A stretch of DNA of 5,095 nt. Source: Candidatus Aciduliprofundum sp. JdFR-45. GTDB taxonomy: Archaea > Thermoplasmatota > Thermoplasmata > Thermoplasmatales > JdFR-45. Below are positions 1 to 5,095 of this stretch, one piece after another. Position 1 is the first letter of the stretch, and every line of letters begins with the position of its first letter. The notes below the pieces were generated by a model. The model was not told where the DNA came from. It saw nothing but the letters and a program-made list of their open reading frames with translations, and ran no database searches. Made by a program: the position numbers and the translations under genes. The stretch is from contig MTNG01000046.1 of assembly GCA_002011395.1 (NCBI GenBank), positions 11,082 to 16,176 on the forward strand. Reading direction: 5' to 3'.

Positions 1-638
1 GGGTCGTCCGGAGACAGGTCTATGGCCTCCGAGACGTATTCCACCGCCTCCTCCTCCCTGCCCATGTTGAAGAGTATCTTGCCCTTGATGAGGAGCGCCT
101 CGGGCGTCCTCTTGACGGCGAGGGCGCGTTCCACGTACTCGTCCGCCTTCCTGTAGTTTCCGGATTCCAGAAACTCGCGGGCCCACTCTATCTGCCTGTC
201 GTACTCGCCCGCGCTGGGGAGGAAGGAACCCTCGCGGACCTTTTTGCGGAACTCCTCCTCCTTCACGCGCGACTCCAGTCCGTAGGTCCTGAGCATCTCC
301 ACAAACGCGTCGCCGTCAACCAGCGTGATTCCTCTGTCCTTCCCGTACTCCACCGCCTCAGGGGTGAACTTACCCGTGGTAATGACAACCCACTTCGCCT
401 CCACGGTGTCCAGTTCCTCCGTCTCCCTGAGCGCATCCAGCCCCACCTCGTCCTTCCGGAGGAAGACTAGTATGAATCTCTCAACGCCACCGGGTGAGAC
501 CATGGAGGCGTCCACGGCCACCTCCCCCTCCCTGTAGGCGCTGCTCCTCACGGCCAGGCCCATGGCGCGCACCAGGTCTATGCAGAGTGCGTGGAATTCG
601 TCATCCCTCATCCCCTTTATGTGGTCAAGGACGCTCAC
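1..638 (-). CDS. Mrr-type restriction endonuclease-like domain fused to TPR repeats (3' end outside window)
   Basis: Translated from a GTG at 638-636, this frame is open for 212 codons and runs off the window edge, so the C-terminus is missing. Residues about 10-117 resemble the Mrr_cat fold: a conserved Asp (VDA, D43), a hydrophobic strand (RFILVF, 54-59), then WVVITTGKFTPEA (83-95) and GITLVDGDAFVEML (103-116), the usual Mrr C-terminal half. From about residue 147, helical pairs with TPR spacing appear (ESGNYRKADEYVERAL; NMGREEEAVEYVSEAI; then LSPDD). The QxK catalytic motif that normally follows the Asp is replaced by F-L-R/K (residues 59-62), so nuclease activity is doubtful. The GTG start overlaps the upstream gene's TGA by four bases (GTGA), with GGGTGGTG just upstream, which indicates translational coupling. 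An internal ATG at residue 10 is a less likely start. The role is inferred: DNA binding or processing, or a TPR-tethered pseudo-nuclease. Confidence 0.85.
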   Translation of the reverse strand, partial: MSVLDHIKGMRDDEFHALCIDLVRAMGLAVRSSAYREGEVAVDASMVSPGGVERFILVFLRKDEVGLDALRETEELDTVEAKWVVITTGKFTPEAVEYGKDRGITLVDGDAFVEMLRTYGLESRVKEEEFRKKVREGSFLPSAGEYDRQIEWAREFLESGNYRKADEYVERALAVKRTPEALLIKGKILFNMGREEEAVEYVSEAIDLSPDD

Positions 639-1543
639 AGGGCACCACCCGTGGCCTGCTGGAATTTTTTGCGCAGTTTATCCGCCTTCTCGTTCAGCCC
701 TCTCTCCTCGGCAATGCCTATGGCGTTCACGTATGACTCACGGTGTCTCGGGTTGAGGGCTATGGCGTTCTCAAAGGCCTGCAGTGCTCCGCCCCACCGC
801 CCCATCTTGCGCAGGCAGACGCCCCTCAGATACCACGACTCCCAGTCCTTGTTGTCTATCTCCAGCGCCTTGAGGAAGACCTTCTCCGCCTCCTCGTACT
901 TCTCCTTGTCCATGAGTATCATGGCTATCTTCTTCCACGCCTCGGCCCTCTCCGGCTCCCTCTTCAGCACCTCGTTGTAGGCCTGTATGGCCGCACCCCA
1001 CCTGCCCATTTCCCTGAGGACGTCGCCGCGCATCATCATATAGTGCACGTCCTCCGGCAGCAGTTCGTTGAGCTTGCCGAGGTGGTGAAGTGCCCTGTCG
1101 TGGTCCTTCCTGCGGAGGTATATCACGGCCAGATTGTGATGCGCCTCGGCACACCTGTCGTTTGAAGCGAGTATGTCGCGGGCCACCCTCTCCGCGAGTT
1201 CCAGATAATAATCGTCGCTCAGGTCAAAGTTCCTCAGATAGTCGGCGTACTGGTCCTGCATGTAAATGCAGACGACCGTCGCGAGGCACCCCGGGTCCTC
1301 AAACATCTCGCCCCTGTTCCACGCCCGAAGTATCTCGTTCACCACGAGAACGTCTCCGTAATCAACGTAGAGTTTGCGGCCCTCGTATTTCTTCCCGAAT
1401 TTCCTCATGACCTCGTCGGGCACCTTGTCTTCGGAGAGAACCCGCGGGTATTTCAGCAGGAGAGGAAAATCTAACGCAACGTTTCTGGAGCATATGCCGC
1501 ACAGGTTCCTGGGGGTATCCGCCCCGCATATGACACACGTCAC
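635..1543 (-). CDS. Zinc-ribbon/TPR-repeat protein
   Basis: From the GTG at 1543 the protein is 302 residues. Its N-terminus has two CxxC pairs (C3, C6, C15, C18; TCVICGAD then NLCGICSRN), a small zinc ribbon. A helical region of about 110 residues has no motif I recognise. From about residue 132 to the end there are four to five TPR units of 34 residues, for example EMGRWGAAIQAYNEVL, KEKYEEAEKVFLKALEID and KMGRWGGALQAFENAIALNP. This architecture suggests a cytoplasmic protein-protein scaffold; the partner is unknown. The frame extends upstream to a TTG at 1558, but that codon lies only about 12 bases from the centre of the TATA box at 1566-1573. The GTG at 1543 lies at the usual TATA-to-transcript distance and has no ribosome binding site, so a leaderless mRNA from GTG is preferred. 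The stop overlaps the start of the Mrr-like gene, so the two are probably made together. Confidence 0.88.
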   Translation of the reverse strand: MTCVICGADTPRNLCGICSRNVALDFPLLLKYPRVLSEDKVPDEVMRKFGKKYEGRKLYVDYGDVLVVNEILRAWNRGEMFEDPGCLATVVCIYMQDQYADYLRNFDLSDDYYLELAERVARDILASNDRCAEAHHNLAVIYLRRKDHDRALHHLGKLNELLPEDVHYMMMRGDVLREMGRWGAAIQAYNEVLKREPERAEAWKKIAMILMDKEKYEEAEKVFLKALEIDNKDWESWYLRGVCLRKMGRWGGALQAFENAIALNPRHRESYVNAIGIAEERGLNEKADKLRKKFQQATGGAL

Positions 1544-1565
1544 GCGTAGATGATGCAACTGAGCC

Positions 1566-1573
1566 CATATAAA
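1566..1573 (-). promoter_or_regulatory. TATA box for the zinc-ribbon/TPR gene
   Basis: On the minus strand this reads TTTATATG, close to the archaeal TATA consensus. It begins three bases after the TAA stop of the FtsZ-like gene (1576-1578). Its centre is about 26 bases from the GTG at 1543, the normal archaeal TATA-to-start-site distance, which predicts a leaderless transcript. The TPR pair may therefore be transcribed independently of the FtsZ-like gene, although read-through is possible. Confidence 0.65.
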
Positions 1574-1575
1574 TG

Positions 1576-2346
1576 TTAGGATGTCGTTAAAATAAACGTC
1601 TCGTGAACCCCCTCCTTCCGCGGGGGGAGGAAGTGCACATTCTCGTGGTCGCAGCGGATGTCGCGGAGTGCGCGCTCTATGGCCGCCTCGTCGTCGCCCC
1701 TGTAGAGGAGGAGTGCCACCCTGTCTCCATGCACGAACGGCGAGGAGAGGGCCGAGCGGAGCGAGACGGTTGCGCCTTCCCGACCCACCCCCCTCCCGTA
1801 GCCCACGCCACCTCTGCCCGATAGATCGCGCAGGCAGCCGGGCCCAAGGGCGCTGAGGGCGTCGGCGAGGTGCACCAGGTACTCAAACGGCTTTTCCAGC
1901 GCGCGGAGCATGGGTAGGTGCGGATAAAATCTGAGCAGCAGGTCGTTTTCAACGAGGACGTACGGAAAGAGCTCCATGCACTTCCGAGTGTATGGGTCCA
2001 GGTCTCGTCCCTCCCAGGAGAACGGTGTCACCACGAAGGAAAGCATAGACGCGCCCTTTTTCCTGGCAATTGAGAGAAAAAGATACGACAGACGCGCGCC
2101 TGTGCCACCGGCGCCCCACACGGCCAGACCCCACTCACACACGCCGGTTCCCAGCGTGGACCCGGCTCTCTCGGCGGCCATGCCGGGTGGAAGGTCCGCG
2201 TACGCGAGGACCGCCTCGTCTCCAACGTCTATGTGAACGGCCTCCACAGGGGTATCCGGGCGAATGGACATGACCGCCTCTATGGCCCTCTTTCCGAGGC
2301 CTGCGAACCCATATAAACACAGCGTTTTTCTTCCGGTGCTGACCAC
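1576..2346 (-). CDS. Divergent FtsZ/tubulin-superfamily protein, compact, T7 loop apparently lost
   Basis: This 256-residue protein follows the FtsZ fold order. A first glycine loop (YGFAGLGKRAIEAV, 12-25) leads to a strand ending HIDVGDEA (38-45), matching FtsZ's NTDxQA. The tubulin-signature equivalent is WGAGGTGAR (77-85) against GGGTG[ST]G. Next come LSFVVTPFSWEGRD (102-115), like FtsZ VVTxPFxFEG, and YVLVENDLLLR (129-139), where N134 matches a guanine-contacting Asn. The C-terminal domain contains LRSALSSPF (197-204) and ALLLYRGDD, like FtsZ AISSPLL and its following strand. Two features are odd. The second guanine Asn appears to be Ala (A161). The T7 region (NxDxxD in FtsZ) is replaced by a shorter Gly/Arg-rich segment (169-190). 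The first supports altered binding; the second suggests no polymer-stimulated GTP hydrolysis. The start is GTG, with no earlier start in frame. It diverges from the pilin operon; a role in membrane or pilus positioning is only an inference. A Rossmann enzyme is the main alternative. Confidence 0.85.
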   Translation of the reverse strand: MVSTGRKTLCLYGFAGLGKRAIEAVMSIRPDTPVEAVHIDVGDEAVLAYADLPPGMAAERAGSTLGTGVCEWGLAVWGAGGTGARLSYLFLSIARKKGASMLSFVVTPFSWEGRDLDPYTRKCMELFPYVLVENDLLLRFYPHLPMLRALEKPFEYLVHLADALSALGPGCLRDLSGRGGVGYGRGVGREGATVSLRSALSSPFVHGDRVALLLYRGDDEAAIERALRDIRCDHENVHFLPPRKEGVHETFILTTS

Positions 2347-2353
2347 AACAAAC

Positions 2354-2362
2354 CTTATATAG
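2354..2362 (+). promoter_or_regulatory. TATA box for the pilin/secretion operon
   Basis: CTTATATAG on the plus strand is a good archaeal TATA element. Its centre predicts transcription starting near 2385, giving a leader of roughly 20 bases that contains the AGGTGA ribosome binding site before the ATG at 2407. It sits between the minus-strand TATA candidate and the start of the FtsZ-like gene, so the divergent promoters overlap. Confidence 0.6.
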
Positions 2363-2369
2363 TCGCGGG

Positions 2370-2378
2370 TATGTATAG
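2370..2378 (-). promoter_or_regulatory. Candidate TATA box for the FtsZ-like gene
   Basis: The minus strand reads CTATACATA, centred about 27 bases from the GTG at 2346, which predicts a leaderless or nearly leaderless transcript. The gene has no GGTGA-like site before its start, which fits. The stronger-looking TATATAAG on the same strand (2354-2361) would place the transcript start inside the coding region, where there is no alternative start codon, so it is better assigned to the opposite strand. Confidence 0.4.
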
Positions 2379-2394
2379 TTATTGCCCGCTTTGT

Positions 2395-2400
2395 AGGTGA
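2395..2400 (+). promoter_or_regulatory. Ribosome binding site of the pilin-like gene
   Basis: AGGTGA, the canonical archaeal Shine-Dalgarno sequence, lies six bases before the ATG at 2407 and fixes that start. This gene is leadered, unlike the two minus-strand genes with promoters in this window. Confidence 0.75.
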
Positions 2401-2406
2401 TACTAA

Positions 2407-3246
2407 ATGCCGGTGAAGAGGCGAAGGTTGAGAAAGGACGAGGGTGTTGCTTCAACCATAGGTATGATATTCGCGCTGAGCCTCGTGACGCTTCTCATGA
2501 CAACATTCATCACGCAGTACGTGCCAGTTTACATGAAGGGGAATGAGGCGCAGCACGATTACCAGGTCCAGGCACAGATGGGATACCTGAGAACAGTCAT
2601 GGACATACTCGCCCTTTCCGAGAACGCAAACTTCAGCACCTACGTGCCCATAAAACTCGGAGCCGACGGCGTTCCGGGCTTCTCGTCGCCCACCATAGGG
2701 CAGTTGAGCATAAACACCTTCCTTGGGTCGGAGAGCGGGCACTACGTCATGGTCAACTTCACCGACATCGCGGGCAACAACATATCATCAATTTCGGGTG
2801 GAGACATTGAGTTCATCGCTCCCAACAAGTACTACGTGCCGGAGAGGATGGTCCTGGAGAGCGGGGCGTTCTTCGTGGAGAACATGAACAAGGGAACCGC
2901 AACTCTCCGCATGGAGCCGAATTTCCTCATCCTAGGCAACGCCACACAGCGGACTGTCATAGTGAACCTTTACACGATCTACGGGCCTTCAAAGGCCACG
3001 GCGGGGGTGGAGACGCGCTTCATCAAGGTGATGCTCTACGGTACGGAGCACAGGCAGTACGCGCTTCCACAGGGGGATGTCAACGTTACGATAAAATCCC
3101 GCTACCCGGACCTGTGGGAGGACTGGTTCTCGTCCAACTACGGCATATCCGGTACAGTGAACAACGACGTTCTCACTCTCACGATAAGCAACGTGACGAA
3201 TGTTGAAATCCGCAACGTGTACCTCTACATGGAGGTGTCCAGCTGA
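2407..3246 (+). CDS. Archaeal type IV pilin-like secreted/surface protein
   Basis: This 279-residue protein starts with a basic stretch (KRRRLRK, 4-10), then DEG and a single hydrophobic helix (about 14-38, beginning GVASTIGMIFALS). That is the layout of a class III (prepilin) signal, with likely processing around G13/V14 by an archaeal prepilin peptidase. The hydrophobic segment would remain as the assembly helix or membrane anchor. The segment after it (GNEAQHDYQVQAQMGYLRTVMDIL) and a PIKLGADGVPGF motif (81-92) resemble archaeal pilin-like families encoded beside secretion ATPases. The rest looks beta-rich and extracellular, with six NxS/T sequons (N75, N117, N125, N178, N226, N262), as expected for an N-glycosylated surface protein. 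It contains no cysteine. Its TGA overlaps the ATPase ATG by one base. It is probably a minor pilin or pseudopilin; a membrane-anchored surface protein is the alternative. Confidence 0.87.
   Translation: MPVKRRRLRKDEGVASTIGMIFALSLVTLLMTTFITQYVPVYMKGNEAQHDYQVQAQMGYLRTVMDILALSENANFSTYVPIKLGADGVPGFSSPTIGQLSINTFLGSESGHYVMVNFTDIAGNNISSISGGDIEFIAPNKYYVPERMVLESGAFFVENMNKGTATLRMEPNFLILGNATQRTVIVNLYTIYGPSKATAGVETRFIKVMLYGTEHRQYALPQGDVNVTIKSRYPDLWEDWFSSNYGISGTVNNDVLTLTISNVTNVEIRNVYLYMEVSS
3231..3237 (+). promoter_or_regulatory. Ribosome binding site of the ATPase gene, inside the pilin-like gene
   Basis: GGAGGTG lies eight bases before the ATG at 3246, within the last codons of the upstream gene. Together with the TGATG stop/start overlap it supports translational coupling and the chosen start. 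Confidence 0.75.
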
Positions 3247-4955
3247 TGGATGAGGTGCTGCTGGAAGAGGAACTGGCAAAGCCCAGCATAAAGGACCGGC
3301 TGGGAGTCGTTCTCGCCAGATTCAAGAAGAACCAGATGAAGATCAAGACCCCCAAGGGGTCGGCGTCGTGGGAGATCGGCTCGGAGATAACGCCCATACC
3401 GCCGCTTCCCGGCGAGGAGTGGGAACTCGTAGAGATATACCCCATAAAGAAGCCCTACACCTATGCCCGCATACTTTACAACACGAAGGAGTACGAGTAC
3501 GTGTACGAGGTCATAGAGCCGCCTCTGGACGAGAAGGAAAAGATCATACTCAACGGAATAAAGGACGCACTTTCAAAGGTCCTCAGGTACGACTGGTATC
3601 TGAGCGGGAGCAAAAAGGATAAAGAGGAATTCCTGAAGGAGAGCGTGAAAAGTTATCTTGAATCGCGTGGAGTCCACCTGGACAGGATCACCTACGCCAA
3701 GATACTGTATTACATAATAAGGGACTTCATCAACTATCAGGCCATAGACCCCATAATACAGGACGAGAACGTGGAGGACATATCGTGCGACGGCGTGGAT
3801 ATACCCCTCTTCGTCTACCACAAGAAGTACGAATCAATAAAGACAGCCATAAGGTACGTTGATGAGGAGGAGTTGAACTCCTTCATAGTGTACCTCGGGC
3901 AGAAGTGCGGGAAGCAGATATCCGTGTCAGACCCCATTCTGGACGGCACCACCCCCGAGGGTCACAGAGTTCAGGCAACCTATGGACGCGAGGTCACCAC
4001 GAGGGGTGCGACCTTCACCATCCGCCGCTTCAAGGAGAAGCCCTTCACCCCAACGGAACTCGTGAAGTACGGCACGGCATCGCCGGAGATCGTGGCGTAC
4101 CTCTGGATAGCGGTGGAGCATGGCGACTCCATGATGATCATCGGCGGTCCTGCAACCGGAAAGACCGCGACTCTCAACGCGGTGGCCATCTTCATCCCCC
4201 CAACGGCCAAGATAGTGAGCATGGAGGACACGCGCGAGATCAACCTGCCCCATCAGAACTGGATTCCCGGCACCACGAGGAGCGGTGCGGGCGAGAAGGG
4301 CGTCACGGGCAAGGCGGCCGGAGAGATAGACATGTACGACCTGGTCAGGGCCGCCCTGAGACAGCGTCCCAACTACATCATAGTGGGAGAGGTAAGGGGA
4401 CGCGAGACCTACGTCATGTTCCAGGCCATGGCCACGGGCCACACCACCTACTCCACGATGCACGCGGATTCCATCAAGTCCATGATTCACCGCCTTGAGA
4501 ACCCGCCCATCAACACCCCGCGTATTCTACTCACGGCTCTCAACGAGGTGGTCATCCTCACCTACACGAAGGTCAGGGACCAGTACGTGAGGCGTATAAA
4601 GGAGGTCACCGAGATAATCGGCTTTGAGGGCGAGACGAACGAACTGATAACGAACGTGGTGTTTGAATGGGACCAGAAGAGGGACAGGCACATATTCAAG
4701 GGACACAGTTACCTCTTTGACCGCATAATGGAGATGAAGAACATGACCCACGATGAGATGGACGAGGAGTTCCAGAGAAGGGTTGACATCGTCAGGTACT
4801 GGGTGAAGAGGGACATGGTGGATTACAGGGAGATCTGGCAGACCATCACGGACTACTACAAGGACCCCATAGCCACCGCGGAGAAGATCCGAGAGGAGTT
4901 GAGGAAGATAGAGGAGGAGGAACTCCGGAAGGAGTTTGAAAGGAGGGGGCTGTGA
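3246..4955 (+). CDS. Type II/IV secretion system (archaeal pilus) ATPase, GspE/PilB/VirB11 class
   Basis: A 569-residue cytoplasmic hexameric motor that would power pilin assembly or secretion at the membrane. The N-terminal part (1-110) contains MKIKTPKG (31-38) and the archaeal-type segment from YPIKKPYTYARI to VIEPPLDEKEK (65-99). The linker/N2 domain includes DPIIQDENVEDISCDG (168-183), LDGTTPEGHRVQATYG (232-247) and RGATFTIRRF (253-262). The ATPase core is complete: Walker A GPATGKT (301-307, K306), Asp box MEDTRE (326-331), Walker B IIVGEVRGRE (378-387, E382) and His box GHTTYSTMHADS (398-409). The C-terminal region (about 450-545) is typical of archaeal members (NVVFEWDQKRD; HSYLFDRIMEM; ITDYYKDP) and ends in a charged helix (REELRKIEEEELRKEF). 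The catalytic residues look intact. I favour a pilus/secretion motor over the archaellum ATPase because the neighbour is pilin-like and no archaellum genes are seen. No cysteine-rich Zn motif of bacterial GspE is present. Confidence 0.97.
   Translation: MDEVLLEEELAKPSIKDRLGVVLARFKKNQMKIKTPKGSASWEIGSEITPIPPLPGEEWELVEIYPIKKPYTYARILYNTKEYEYVYEVIEPPLDEKEKIILNGIKDALSKVLRYDWYLSGSKKDKEEFLKESVKSYLESRGVHLDRITYAKILYYIIRDFINYQAIDPIIQDENVEDISCDGVDIPLFVYHKKYESIKTAIRYVDEEELNSFIVYLGQKCGKQISVSDPILDGTTPEGHRVQATYGREVTTRGATFTIRRFKEKPFTPTELVKYGTASPEIVAYLWIAVEHGDSMMIIGGPATGKTATLNAVAIFIPPTAKIVSMEDTREINLPHQNWIPGTTRSGAGEKGVTGKAAGEIDMYDLVRAALRQRPNYIIVGEVRGRETYVMFQAMATGHTTYSTMHADSIKSMIHRLENPPINTPRILLTALNEVVILTYTKVRDQYVRRIKEVTEIIGFEGETNELITNVVFEWDQKRDRHIFKGHSYLFDRIMEMKNMTHDEMDEEFQRRVDIVRYWVKRDMVDYREIWQTITDYYKDPIATAEKIREELRKIEEEELRKEFERRGL
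4942..4946 (+). promoter_or_regulatory. Ribosome binding site of the third operon gene
   Basis: GGAGG lies eight bases before the ATG at 4955, within the last codons of the ATPase gene. An in-frame GTG cannot be used from 4952, because that GTG is in another register relative to the ATG, so the ATG is the natural start. Confidence 0.7.
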
Positions 4956-5095
4956 TGGCGGAGGACGTCTTTGCACGTCTGGAGGTCCGCAGGGAGGACA
5001 TACTCACAACGAAGACCGCGAGGGCGTGGGAGGAGGAGACGGGGCCCATGAAGATAAAACTCCCGAAGGGCACCGCCCCCACCGCGATAGAGATG
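4955..5095 (+). CDS. Third gene of the pilus/secretion operon, N-terminal 47 residues only
   Basis: The ATG overlaps the ATPase stop by one base (TGATG) and the frame stays open to the window end. The visible part is hydrophilic and charged (MAEDVFARLEVRRED at the start), with no signal peptide or membrane segment. Residues 32-41 (MKIKLPKGTA) match residues 31-40 of the ATPase (MKIKTPKGSA), at almost the same distance from the start, so the two N-termini may be related. By position the gene could encode the membrane platform protein (GspF/TadC/ArlJ class) carrying a soluble N-terminal extension, or a second ATPase-like paralogue. The fragment does not settle which. Confidence 0.8.
   Translation, partial: MAEDVFARLEVRREDILTTKTARAWEEETGPMKIKLPKGTAPTAIEM

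Noticed and set aside
743..1165. Plus-strand open frames opposite the TPR gene, including one of 140 codons
   Set aside because: They lie fully opposite a convincing TPR coding region, show no domain or ribosome binding site, and reflect codon bias.
1556..1558. TTG as start of the zinc-ribbon/TPR gene
   Set aside because: It sits too close to the TATA box to be transcribed from it, and has no ribosome binding site; the GTG at 1543 fits better.
1579..1625. T-rich tract and a C/G-rich run near the 3' end of the FtsZ-like gene as a terminator hairpin
   Set aside because: Both lie within the coding sequence and no convincing stem followed by a T-run could be drawn.
2306..2315. A second TTTATATGGG on the minus strand, identical to the promoter element at 1564-1573
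   Set aside because: It lies inside the FtsZ-like gene and encodes Leu-Tyr-Gly just before the first glycine loop. A transcript starting downstream of it would lose that loop and no suitable start codon follows, so it is taken as coding coincidence.
2290..2320. The GFAGLGKR loop as a Rossmann dinucleotide-binding GxGxxG or a P-loop
   Set aside because: The downstream order of GAGGTGA, VVTPF..EG, ND and SSPF matches FtsZ, and there is no Walker B or dehydrogenase catalytic motif.
3905..4498. Long open frames overlapping the ATPase on both strands (for example 3905-4498 plus and 3927-4490 minus)
   Set aside because: Their products are rich in His, Arg and Gly without recognisable domains, and they overlap the strongly conserved ATPase core. 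They are by-products of GC-rich coding sequence.

Overview
This window is archaeal. The evidence is a type II/IV secretion (archaeal pilus) ATPase of the archaeal GspE/PilB class, a pilin-like protein with a class III signal sequence and many N-glycosylation sequons, TATA-box promoters (TTTATATG, CTTATATA) and GGTGA-type ribosome binding sites. Genes are GC-rich and favour AGG (Arg) and ATA (Ile). This suits a euryarchaeote, perhaps Thermoplasmatota, but the window alone cannot fix the lineage.

Layout. Positions 1-2346 are read on the minus strand and 2407-5095 on the plus strand. They diverge from a 60-base AT-rich spacer (2347-2406) that seems to hold two interleaved promoters. Leftward come (i) a compact, divergent FtsZ/tubulin-fold protein (1576-2346), (ii) a zinc-ribbon plus TPR-repeat protein (635-1543) with its own TATA box and a predicted leaderless GTG start, and (iii) an Mrr-type endonuclease-like domain fused to TPRs (1-638, truncated by the window edge), joined to (ii) by a 4-base GTGA overlap. 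Rightward is a tightly coupled operon: pilin-like secreted protein (2407-3246), secretion/pilus ATPase (3246-4955) and the start of a third gene (4955 onward). Each downstream start overlaps the preceding stop by one base (TGATG) and has a GGAGG-type ribosome binding site about 8 bases upstream.

How it may work together. The plus-strand genes look like the core of a surface pilus or secretion machine: a membrane-anchored pilin-like subunit and the cytoplasmic motor. The prepilin peptidase and polytopic platform protein are not in view. The most unusual item is the FtsZ-like protein. It keeps a tubulin-type glycine loop, the VVTPF..EG strand, a guanine-contacting Asn and the C-terminal SSP region, but it appears to have lost the T7 loop (NxDxxD) needed for GTP hydrolysis on polymerisation. 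A second notable signal is a shared MKIKxPKGxA motif near residue 31 of both the ATPase and the next, truncated gene, suggesting paralogous N-terminal domains. The two TPR genes look like a co-translated pair of scaffold and DNA- or protein-binding functions, with a degenerate nuclease active site. I see no tRNA, rRNA, CRISPR array, insertion sequence or att site, and no gene-free stretch over 300 bases.
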